A DNA stretch of 43,884 nt, taken from assembly GCF_017814975.1 (NCBI RefSeq), contig NZ_JAGIQA010000040.1, positions 1-43,884 on the forward strand, written 5' to 3'. Both the position numbers and the translations under genes were made by a program. A model generated the notes under the pieces. The model saw nothing but the letters and a program-made list of their open reading frames with translations. It was not told where the DNA came from and ran no database searches. Origin of the DNA: Cupriavidus consociatus. GTDB lineage: Bacteria > Pseudomonadota > Gammaproteobacteria > Burkholderiales > Burkholderiaceae. This document shows, piece after piece, positions 1-9,778 of this stretch (positions are counted from its first letter, which is position 1; each line of letters starts with the position of its first letter).

Positions 1-542
1 GTATTGCCGCCGGCGGCCTTGACCACCAGCGCCGCCAGCATGTGGTCGGCGCCGCCGGCCGAGCCGCCGGCCCACACCACCTTCCCTGCATCGGCCCTGA
101 TCGCCGCGGCGAGCTCCTGCATGGTCTTGTGCGGCGAGCTGGCCGGCACTACCACCACCAGCGCGTCGGCGGTCAGGCGCGCGATCGGCGTGACCTTGTC
201 GGTGCTGACGGGCGCCTTGTTGGTGACGACCGCGCCGAGCATAGTGATGCCCATGGTCATCAGCTGGTTGCCGTCGCCTTTGGCATTGTTGACGAACTGC
301 GCCAGGCCCACGGTGCCGCCGGCGCCGGGGATGTTGTTGACCTGGACGCTCCTGGCCGCGCCGCTGGCGACCATGGCCTGCTGCAAGGAGCGCGAGGCGC
401 CGTCCCAGCCCCCGCCAGGTGCGGCGGGGGCGGTGATCTTCAATTCCAGCGTCGATTGCGCGTGGGCGTGGTGAAGTGGTGCCGCGGCGCCAAGCAGGAC
501 AAGCGCAGTGGTGGCGGCAAGCCGGTTGAAGGTGGCAAACAT
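1..542 (-). CDS. Bug/TctC family tripartite tricarboxylate transporter receptor (partial, C-terminus outside window)
   Basis: Periplasmic solute-binding protein of the tripartite tricarboxylate transporter type. The visible 180 residues start with a Sec signal peptide (hydrophobic core ATTALVLLGAAA, cleavage near AHAQ at about residue 28). The Bug ligand-loop signature APGGGWDGASR and the second loop NNIPGAGGTVGL follow, both typical of TctC. The reading frame is open to the window edge. It lies 119 nt downstream of the solute-binding-domain gene on the same strand and may end an acnA-gntR-SBP-tctC run. Bug proteins bind carboxylates, and a tricarboxylate would suit a neighbouring aconitase, but the ligand cannot be read from the sequence. 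Confidence 0.9.
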   Translation of the reverse strand, partial: MFATFNRLAATTALVLLGAAAPLHHAHAQSTLELKITAPAAPGGGWDGASRSLQQAMVASGAARSVQVNNIPGAGGTVGLAQFVNNAKGDGNQLMTMGITMLGAVVTNKAPVSTDKVTPIARLTADALVVVVPASSPHKTMQELAAAIRADAGKVVWAGGSAGGADHMLAALVVKAAGGN

Positions 543-661
543 GGTGTCTCCTGTCGTCGATGTTTCTGGTCGTCTGCCGGGCAGGGGGACTGCCGTTGCA
601 GGGATACGTGGTGTTGCGGGATGGGGGTTGGGCTGCGCGCCGCCTGGATCAGGCAGCCGAA

Positions 662-1402
662 TCAGGCAGTCTCTTGCGCCGGCGCGACCGTCGCGCCGGC
701 GATGTGGTGCCGCGCCAGCGCCTGCGCGACAAAGCCGCTGGCTTTCATGCTTTCCACGAAGGCATGCAGGTACGCCGCGGCACGGCTGCCACGGCTCTGC
801 GGCACGCCCATGGCCTGCCGGATCACCATGAAGCGCTCGTCCAGCAGGCGCAGGCCGGGATGTTTTGCCGCATCGGCTTCCAGTTGCTGCCGGACTCCGG
901 CAGCAACTTCCAGCTCTTGCTCGAGGAAGGTCTGCACGACAGTCGGCGACGTTGGCGCATGCACGATCTGCGCGGCCTTCAGTTCGCGCGACAGGAACAG
1001 GTCATAGGCGCTGCCCTTGCCGACCGCGACGCGGTTGCCGGCGACGTCGACGTCGGCGTTGCTCCGCACCGCCGAAACATCGCGCACCAGGTACCAGCCT
1101 TCGATCAGCACGTAGGGTGCCGTGAAATGGATGGTCGCGGCGCGCTTCGGATCGACCGCAAAGAAGCCGACGTCGGCGGCTTCGCCCGACACCAGTTCCA
1201 CGGACTTGCCGGCGGCGTCGACCACCACCAGTTCCAGCGGCAGGCCCAGGCGCTGCGCCAGCGCGTTGGCCAGGTCCACGGAAACGCCGAAGGGTTGGCC
1301 GTCGTTGCCGCGGTTGGCGAGAATGGGGTTGCCGAGGTTGATCGAGGCGCGCAGCACGCCGGTGGGCGCGAAGGCGGCAAGGAGTTCTGGGTCAGTGCGC
1401 AT
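662..1402 (-). CDS. Family 3 solute-binding-domain protein without signal peptide
   Basis: About 246 residues with the fold of amino-acid ABC transporter binding proteins (SBP_bac_3). Typical elements are GVLRASINLGNPILAN near the start, GVSVDLANALAQRLG, the AADVGFFAVDPKRA stretch and FTAPYVLIEG. The ATG at 1402 is preferred; a GTG 36 nt upstream only adds a polar extension overlapping the gntR stop. Either way no hydrophobic export signal precedes the binding domain, so the protein should stay in the cytoplasm. No ABC permease or ATPase is adjacent. It follows gntR by 17 nt and is probably cotranscribed, so a cytoplasmic ligand-sensing or enzymatic role is more likely than transport. The function is unknown. 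Confidence 0.8.
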   Translation of the reverse strand: MRTDPELLAAFAPTGVLRASINLGNPILANRGNDGQPFGVSVDLANALAQRLGLPLELVVVDAAGKSVELVSGEAADVGFFAVDPKRAATIHFTAPYVLIEGWYLVRDVSAVRSNADVDVAGNRVAVGKGSAYDLFLSRELKAAQIVHAPTSPTVVQTFLEQELEVAAGVRQQLEADAAKHPGLRLLDERFMVIRQAMGVPQSRGSRAAAYLHAFVESMKASGFVAQALARHHIAGATVAPAQETA

Positions 1403-1419
1403 GGTGGTCGTTGAATGAG

Positions 1420-2315
1420 TCAGGGTTTGAGCAGGCACGCGATGCTGGCGAGCGCGTCGAGCGTATGGCGCAGGTGCTCGCGCAGGAAGCCGGAGGCTTC
1501 TTCGTTCCGGCCGCGTTCCAGCAGCGCGAGGATGTGCAGATGCTGGCGCGCATGCTCGGGATAGCGCTCGCGGTCGCGCATCGAGCGGTACGACAGCAGG
1601 CGGCGGACACGATTGACGCGCCGGATGGCATCGGTGAAAAAGGCGTTGCCGGACGCTTCCACCAGCGATTCATGGAAGCGCACGCCGCGGTCGTGGAGTT
1701 GGTCGGCGGTTGCCGAGGCTATGCCGCCGTCGAGCAGGTCCAGTTCCGCCGCGCGCAACCGATCCAATACTTTCGGCTCCAACCGATAGCCTGGCTCCAG
1801 CAGCGCGGCAGGCTCCAGGGCCAAACGCATGCGATACGACTGCAACAGGCTGTCCGGCGTGGTCAGCATGGTGGAGAACTCCCAGCCATATCCAGGCTTG
1901 CGCTCCGCCCAGCCCTCCTGCGCGATGCGCTTGAGCACGGCATTCAGCTGCGTGGCGGTCAGGCCATAGCGGTGGCGCAGCGTTTGTTCCGCCACCTGCG
2001 CGGGCAGCTCGCCCTTGAGCAGGTCGTCGGCAATGCGGAAGTACGCTTGCGCGACGGGGTCCACTTCCGTCAGGCCCAGCTGCGCCGCCATGTCGGCAGA
2101 GGCACGTCGACCGGCTGCGCCAGGAAAAAGCCGCGGTTGCGCTCGCGCGCCAGCACGCCCTTGTCCTGCAGCAGCGCCAGCGCCTCGTTGACCGGCGTGC
2201 GCGACACCCGCAGCCGGTCGGCCAGCATCTGCGCAGGCAGGTGCGCGCCGACGTGCATGCCGTCGGCCTGGATCAGCTCGACGATACGCGTGGCGATGGA
2301 CTTGTCGTGTTCCAT
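1420..2315 (-). pseudogene. GntR-family regulator with two winged-helix segments and FCD-like domain, split by a frameshift
   Basis: The first frame (start 2315) encodes a standard GntR winged helix: MEHDKSIATRIVELIQADG, then LADRLRVSRTPVNEAL, then NRGFFLAQPVDVPL. It runs out of homology and stops at 2070. From about 2100 downward another frame carries the rest without a break: a second wHTH-like segment (DPVAQAYFRIADDLLKGELP to QEGWAERKPGYGWEF) and an all-helical FCD-type effector domain ending at 1420. The switch lies at about 2095-2108 and equals loss of one base. It could be a real mutation or a sequencing error. It sits 36 nt after acnA and 17 nt before the binding-protein gene, so it probably regulated this operon. 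Confidence 0.8.
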
Positions 2316-2351
2316 GAGGGCTGGTGCTCTGCTTCAGTGGCGCGTTGTGGT

Positions 2352-5000
<2,649 letters not shown>

Positions 5001-5062
5001 CGCTGTAGTTTTGCACGTATTTGCGTAAAAATGCAATAAAGTGAAAACCCGGAGTCAGCCAG
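5001..5062. promoter_or_regulatory. Divergent acnA/lactonase promoter region with an inverted repeat
   Basis: This 62-nt spacer is AT-rich compared with its surroundings. It contains TTGCA (5011-5015) and TGCAA (5032-5036) as inverted arms 16 nt apart. Each arm supplies a TTGCA that could act as a -35 element on its own strand; on the plus strand AATAAA about 18 nt further is a weak -10. A ribosome binding site GGAG (5051-5054) serves the lactonase start. The promoter assignments are inferred; the repeat is seen directly. Confidence 0.4.
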
Positions 5063-6298
5063 ATGCCATCCCCGAAAGAGCCAAATCCACCGCCTTGGCC
5101 GAGCGCCCCGCGCCGGCAACTAATGCAAGGCGCCGCCTGCGCCGTCGCGCTGGCCGGGCTGAACACCATCGCAGGGCCCGCCCATGCCCGCAGCGCCAGC
5201 GCAAGCCACTCATCCATTTCAATGAAAGGAAAGTTCATGTACGCCTATGTAGGCTCCCGCACCACCCGTGAGCGCAACGCTCGTGGAGACGGCATCAGTG
5301 TGTTTCGCGTGGAAGCCGCCAGCGGAGCGCTGGAGCCAGTGCAGGTCGTGGGCGATCTGGTCAATCCGTCGTTTTTGACCCTGAACCGCCGGGGCGATCG
5401 CCTGTATAGCGTGCATGGCGACATGAGCGAGATCAGCGCCTTCGCCGTCGATCGCGCCAGCGGACGTCTGGAGTTCATCAACCGGCAAAGCACGCATGGC
5501 AAAAACCCCGTGCATCTCGCGCTGGATCCGAGCGAACGCTATATCGTGGTGTCCAACCATATCGGCGCGAGCCTCGCGGTGTTGCCGCTGAGCGACCATG
5601 GCGCGCTCGGCGAGATGACGCAGCTAGTCAAGCTGGACGGTCCGATCGGGCCGCACCGCACCGAGCAGAAGCAAGCGAAGCCGCACTTCAATCCGTTCGA
5701 TCCGTCAGGCAACTTCGTCATCGTGCCGGACAAGGGGCTGGACCGTACCTTTGCGTTCCGCTTTGCCGACGGCAAGCTGGCACCGGCAGCGCCAAGCTTT
5801 GTCGAGTCGCGCGAGGCGTCGGGACCCCGGCATGTTGCTTTCCATCCGAACGGCCGCTACGCCTATGTCGTCAACGAGCTGGACTCGACAGTGACGACGT
5901 ATTCGTACAACCGCAGCACGGCGCAGCTCACACCCCTGCAAATCCTGCCGACGTTGCCGGAAACCTTCACCGGCAACAGCCGCGCGGCCGAGATCGAGGT
6001 GGACCGCAGTGGACGCTTCGTCTATGCGTCCAACCGCGGCCACGACAGCATCGCGGTGTTCGCCGTGGACCCGAGCACCAGCCTGCTGCGCTTTACCGGC
6101 GCCGACCTGTCACACGGGCGCACGCCGCGCTTCTTCACCACCGACCCCAGCGGCCGCTTCCTGTACGCGCTCAACGAGGACAGCGACACCATCATCGCCT
6201 TCCACATCAACCCGAACTCGGGCCGGCTTTATCCGACCGGCTTTAGTGTCCGCACCGGCAGCCCGGTGTGCATGGTGTTTTCCCGGCACCAGGCCTGA
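5063..6298 (+). CDS. Lactonase-family seven-bladed beta-propeller protein with Tat-like signal
   Basis: The 411-residue protein resembles the YbhE/6-phosphogluconolactonase and carboxymuconate-cyclase family. It shows repeated propeller motifs such as HLALDPSERYIVVSNH, HVAFHPNGRYAYVVNELDST, RFVYASNRGHDSIAVF and PSGRFLYALNEDSD. The N-terminus carries a twin-arginine pair (PRRQLMQGAA) before a hydrophobic stretch and an AHA cleavage site near residue 42, which predicts Tat export. GGAG at 5051 supports the ATG at 5063. A second in-frame ATG at 5237 has a better AAAGGA ribosome site (5225-5230) and would give a protein without the signal, starting just before the first blade (MYAYVGSRTT). The substrate is unknown; sugar lactone or muconolactone-type compounds are possible. 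Confidence 0.85.
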   Translation: MPSPKEPNPPPWPSAPRRQLMQGAACAVALAGLNTIAGPAHARSASASHSSISMKGKFMYAYVGSRTTRERNARGDGISVFRVEAASGALEPVQVVGDLVNPSFLTLNRRGDRLYSVHGDMSEISAFAVDRASGRLEFINRQSTHGKNPVHLALDPSERYIVVSNHIGASLAVLPLSDHGALGEMTQLVKLDGPIGPHRTEQKQAKPHFNPFDPSGNFVIVPDKGLDRTFAFRFADGKLAPAAPSFVESREASGPRHVAFHPNGRYAYVVNELDSTVTTYSYNRSTAQLTPLQILPTLPETFTGNSRAAEIEVDRSGRFVYASNRGHDSIAVFAVDPSTSLLRFTGADLSHGRTPRFFTTDPSGRFLYALNEDSDTIIAFHINPNSGRLYPTGFSVRTGSPVCMVFSRHQA

Positions 6299-6322
6299 CC
6301 GTAATCCCCACCACCTGAAGGA

Positions 6323-6346
6323 GCCAGGCGTCCGCAGACGCCTGGC
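6323..6346 (+). terminator. Hairpin after the lactonase gene
   Basis: Perfect 10-bp inverted repeat GCCAGGCGTC / GACGCCTGGC with loop CGCA, 25 nt after the lactonase stop. No U-tract follows, so it is either a weak terminator or an mRNA-stabilising hairpin. Confidence 0.5.
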
Positions 6347-6429
6347 AAGACAGCAGACAGCATGCAAGCGATATCCCCGCAAGACGAGCGCGCCATCGTC
6401 CGCAGGATTACCTGGCGCACCAATGCCGT

Positions 6430-6612
6430 CAGGTAGGCGATGATGCCCGGGAAGAAGCCCGCTTCTGCCACGCCGAGCAGGATGCGCAGGATATAAAGCT
6501 GCGTTGCGTTCTGCACGACGGCCGACATCACAGCCACCGCGCCCCACGTCAGCAGGATGCGCGCGATCCCGTGCCGGGCGCCGGATTTGTTGAGCATCAC
6601 GTTGCTCGGCAC
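6430..6612 (-). pseudogene. Remnant of an MFS transporter (ACS/GudP-like)
   Basis: On the minus strand about 60 residues match the third and fourth membrane segments of anion:cation symporter-type MFS carriers: VPSNVMLNKSGARHGIARIL, then LYILRILLGVAEAGFFPGII. Similarity starts abruptly near 6612 and fades near 6430, where the frame continues into unrelated sequence. There is no start, and most of the roughly 430-residue protein is missing. It belongs to a different MFS branch from the damaged transporter at 13114, so it is not a piece of that gene. It lies between the lactonase gene and the aromatic operon promoter. Confidence 0.7.
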
Positions 6613-6667
6613 CCATCGTGTTCAGTGCGCTTGGAAGGCAGAACCTCTTCCTCATGCCGGGAAAACC

Positions 6668-6701
6668 ATTATTTGACTGTATCTCAAATAATATCTACAT
6701 T
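6668..6701 (+). promoter_or_regulatory. Promoter with palindromic operator for the aromatic-CoA operon
   Basis: Perfect inverted repeat ATTATTTGA-ctgtatc-TCAAATAAT at 6668-6692 in an AT-rich island. A candidate -35 TTGACT (6673-6678) lies inside it, and TACATT (6696-6701) is a possible -10 at 17-nt spacing. A repressor bound here would block the promoter. The half-site TATTTGA/TCAAATA recurs at 14749-14799. The adjacent TetR protein (13779) is the obvious candidate regulator, by inference. Confidence 0.55.
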
Positions 6702-6734
6702 ATTGAGACGGTGGCATTTATCAAAGGAGACATC

Positions 6735-7988
6735 GTGACAGATCAAGACAAGCCGCAGGTCACGGCAGGCATGCGAGGTGCATCGTGGGACGCTCGCCTC
6801 ATGTCGCGTCCATACCAAATGGTCCCCTATGCACTCGGCACAGCCGACGGCCAACGCACGCTGGGATTTCTGTTCACGGTAACCGGCAAGGAAAAAGCCG
6901 TCGTTTCCCTGATGCACCCCCGCGAAATGGCCATCACCCACTACCTGGTGCCATTCGTTCTGGACGCCGGATGCGCCTGCTGGGTGCAGGGTCCGCGCTC
7001 GATCGGCAACGATCTGCGTTTGGAGCATGAAATTGCCTTGCTCGACGTAGCCGCCGGCATGACCCACTTGCGCGAGCTGGGCTACGAGCGCATCGTGCTG
7101 CTAGGCAACTCCGGCGGCGCGGGGCTGTACGCCTTCTACAACCAGCAGTCGCAAGCTGCCCCCGAGCAGCGCGTCGCCCGCACGCCGGGCGGCCGCCCGA
7201 CCAGCCTGGCCGAAGCCCGGATGCCGGTGGTCGACGGCATGATCCTGCTTTCGCCCCACCCCGGCCAGGGCAAATTGCTGATGAGCGGCCTCGACCCATC
7301 CGTGGTTGACGAGGACGACCCCATGCAAACCGACCCGTCGCTCGACCCATTCTCAGCCGCCAACGGCTTCGATGCTGCCGCCGGGCGCGGCAGCTATGCG
7401 CCGGACTTCATCACACGCTATCGGGAAGCACAGGAAAAGCGCGTGGCCCGCATCGACAGCCGCGCCCGCGCACTCCTTCAGGCCAAGCACGAAGCGCGGC
7501 AGCGCATCAAGGCCGGCAGCGGCACCGAAGCCGACCGTCGCGTGGCCGCGCATGCGCCCATCTTCCAGGTCTGGCGTACCGATGCCGATCTGCGATCGTG
7601 GGACATCTCGCTCGATCCCTCGGACCGCAAGACCGGCTCGCTGTGGGGTAAGGACCCGTTCGTGTCGAACTGGGGCAGCGTTGGCTTCGGCCGCGTGGTC
7701 ACGCCCGAGTCGTGGCTGTCAACGTGGTCCGGACTGTCGTCGAATGCCGCGCTCGACAAGACCCTCGATGCCCTGCACCAGCCCACGCTGCTGCTGGAAT
7801 ACACCGGCGACCAGTGCACCTTCCCGGCCGACATCGAAGCGATCTACCAACAGATCCCGAGCGCGCGCAAGCAGCACCTGCGCGTGCGCGGCAACCACCA
7901 CGGCATGGCCCTGAGCCGGGACGAGGAGCCGGGCCAGCGCATCGCCGGCCGCCATATCGTCGCCTGGCTGCGCGAGCAAATGGGCTAG
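6735..7988 (+). CDS. Alpha/beta hydrolase (putative ring-cleavage-product hydrolase)
   Basis: 417 residues starting from GTG at 6735, chosen because AAAGGAG (6723-6729) is ideally placed; the frame extends upstream without any ribosome site. The nucleophile elbow is GNSGGAG with Ser126. A late GDQCTFP and a GNHHGM near the C-terminus probably supply Asp and His. A roughly 200-residue insertion, part of it charged and helical (ARALLQAKHEARQRIKAG), separates the core halves. No signal peptide. It is the first gene of the operon. Maleylpyruvate-type hydrolysis would fit the downstream maleate isomerase, but an ester hydrolase releasing the aromatic acid is an equally reasonable first step. The family assignment is firm and the reaction is inferred. 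Confidence 0.85.
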   Translation: MTDQDKPQVTAGMRGASWDARLMSRPYQMVPYALGTADGQRTLGFLFTVTGKEKAVVSLMHPREMAITHYLVPFVLDAGCACWVQGPRSIGNDLRLEHEIALLDVAAGMTHLRELGYERIVLLGNSGGAGLYAFYNQQSQAAPEQRVARTPGGRPTSLAEARMPVVDGMILLSPHPGQGKLLMSGLDPSVVDEDDPMQTDPSLDPFSAANGFDAAAGRGSYAPDFITRYREAQEKRVARIDSRARALLQAKHEARQRIKAGSGTEADRRVAAHAPIFQVWRTDADLRSWDISLDPSDRKTGSLWGKDPFVSNWGSVGFGRVVTPESWLSTWSGLSSNAALDKTLDALHQPTLLLEYTGDQCTFPADIEAIYQQIPSARKQHLRVRGNHHGMALSRDEEPGQRIAGRHIVAWLREQMG

Positions 7989-8076
7989 CCGACAAGCATT
8001 CCGCTGGGCCAGCGCGCGGTCGCCCCCCGACTACAACGCACGCGGTTCCGACCATCGACAAACAGGGTAGAGACAC

Positions 8077-9777
8077 ATGTTGCAGAACCACACCGTCCGT
8101 CCGCCGCAGTTGCTGGAGGGCGTCAGGTATCCAGACGAAGACAGGCTGCGCCGCTATGTCGCCGAAGGCGTGCTGACCGGCGAATCCCTGGCAGGCGCCT
8201 TTCGCGAATCGTTCGAACGCCATGCCGACCGCCTGGCGCTGGCGGGCCCCGAAGGCGAACTGACTTATCGCCAGCTCGACGAGCAGACCGACCGCCTGGC
8301 CGCGGCACTGCTGACGCTCGGCCTGAAGCCGCTGGATCGCGCCGTGTTCCAGTGCGGCAACTGCAATGAACTGCTGCTGGCGTTCTTTGCCTGCCTGAAG
8401 GCCGCCATCATCCCGCTGTGCTCGCTGCAGGCGTTCCGCAAGCTGGAGATCGGCTACCTGGGCACCCTGTGCGAAGCGCGGCTGCACCTGGTGCAGGGAG
8501 ATGATCCCAAGTTCGACGATGTGGCTTTTGCCGAAGCGATGCAGGCCGAGGTACCGAGCCTTGCCCATATCCTGCAGGCGCGCGGCGAGCGTCGTGGCAA
8601 GGCAGCGCTGCTGGCCGACCTGATCCAGGCGATGCCGCTGGCGCGGGCGCGCGAGTTGCTCGCCGGCGTGCGGCTCGATCCATTCCAGGTGGCGGTGTTC
8701 CAGCTCTCCGGTGGCACCACCGGCGTGCCCAAGATCATCCCGCGCTTCCAGAACGAGTACCTGTACAACATGCGCGCGGTAGCCGCGTGCAACGGCTACA
8801 CGCAGGAAGACGTGCTGTTCTTCCCCACGCCGTACATGCACAACCTCAACATGGGCTGCTTCTTCGGCCCGTTCCTGCTGACCGGCGCGACCGTGACCGT
8901 GTCGCCCGACATCGGCGAAGAGAACCTGCAGCAGCTGGTGCGCGACTACCGTCCGACGTGGCTCGGCGTGGCCGGCCCGATCCTGACACGGATCGCGCCC
9001 GAGCTGGCCAGGGCCGGCGCAGCCGAGCGCGCGCGACGCAACTTCATTGCCCCGAAGAACGCCGCGGGGCTGACGCGGCTGACTGGCTCGCCAACGCACC
9101 ATATCTTCGGCATGACCGAGGGCGTGATCATGTTCGCGCGCCGCGACGACCCGCAAGATATCCGCGATACCTCGATCGGCAGCCCGGTGTCCGAGTACGA
9201 CGAAGTAAAGATCGTCCATCCCGGCACCGAAGACCCGGTACTCGACGGCGAGGCTGGCGAGGCGCTGTTCCGCGGCCCATACACGATCCGCGGCTACTAC
9301 AAGTCCGAGAAGGAAGACGTGACGCGCTTTACCGCCGACGGCTTCTACCGTTCCGGCGACCTGATGTCGTCGCGCGTGGTCAACGGGCGTCGCTATTACT
9401 TCTTCTGCGGCCGCATCAAGGATGTAGTCGATCGCGGCGGCGAGAAGATCAACGCGGAAGAACTGGAGAACGTCATCAACCAGCATCCCGCAGTGCTCGC
9501 CTCGGCCGTGGTGGGCATGCCCGACCGCATCTACGGCGAGCGCGTGTGTGCGTTCGTCGTGCCCAAGCCGCCAGCCACCAGCCTGTCGCTGCCGCAGCTG
9601 ACCGAATACCTCCAGCAGGCTGGCCTGGCCAAGTTCAAGTGGCCGGAGCGCATCGAGGTGATTAGCGAATTTCCGCTGACCGCATCCGGCAAGCTCAGCA
9701 AGGCGCTACTGCGCCAGCAGATCACCCAGACGCTCGAGGCCGAGGCGGCCCGTGGCAACACCAACCAAGGGAAGTGA
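8077..9777 (+). CDS. Aryl-acid AMP/CoA ligase, EntE/DhbE-like (putative salicylate-CoA ligase)
   Basis: 566-residue ANL-superfamily adenylate-forming enzyme. The ATP-binding P-loop SGGTTGVPK lies at about residues 211-219, the A5-type motif is FGMTEGV, YRSGDLM follows, and the catalytic lysine lies in LTASGKLSK near residue 540. It is closest in style to 2,3-dihydroxybenzoate/salicylate-AMP ligases. The substrate-pocket stretch PYMHNLNMGCFFG keeps the His-Asn pair whose Asn contacts the 2-hydroxyl in DhbE, and has Cys where DhbE has Ser240, as in salicylate-activating members. There is no carrier-protein or siderophore gene nearby, so transfer to CoA is inferred. It begins 88 nt after the hydrolase and ends 1 nt before the VOC gene. 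Confidence 0.9.
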   Translation: MLQNHTVRPPQLLEGVRYPDEDRLRRYVAEGVLTGESLAGAFRESFERHADRLALAGPEGELTYRQLDEQTDRLAAALLTLGLKPLDRAVFQCGNCNELLLAFFACLKAAIIPLCSLQAFRKLEIGYLGTLCEARLHLVQGDDPKFDDVAFAEAMQAEVPSLAHILQARGERRGKAALLADLIQAMPLARARELLAGVRLDPFQVAVFQLSGGTTGVPKIIPRFQNEYLYNMRAVAACNGYTQEDVLFFPTPYMHNLNMGCFFGPFLLTGATVTVSPDIGEENLQQLVRDYRPTWLGVAGPILTRIAPELARAGAAERARRNFIAPKNAAGLTRLTGSPTHHIFGMTEGVIMFARRDDPQDIRDTSIGSPVSEYDEVKIVHPGTEDPVLDGEAGEALFRGPYTIRGYYKSEKEDVTRFTADGFYRSGDLMSSRVVNGRRYYFFCGRIKDVVDRGGEKINAEELENVINQHPAVLASAVVGMPDRIYGERVCAFVVPKPPATSLSLPQLTEYLQQAGLAKFKWPERIEVISEFPLTASGKLSKALLRQQITQTLEAEAARGNTNQGK

Positions 9778-9778
9778 G

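Noticed and set aside
6618..6734. Upstream extension of the alpha/beta hydrolase to ATG 6618
   Set aside because: It would pass through the AT-rich promoter/operator; the GTG at 6735 has an ideal ribosome site.
7699..9486. 595-codon minus-strand frame opposite the hydrolase and ligase
   Set aside because: GC-driven antisense frame with low-complexity composition and no family resemblance.
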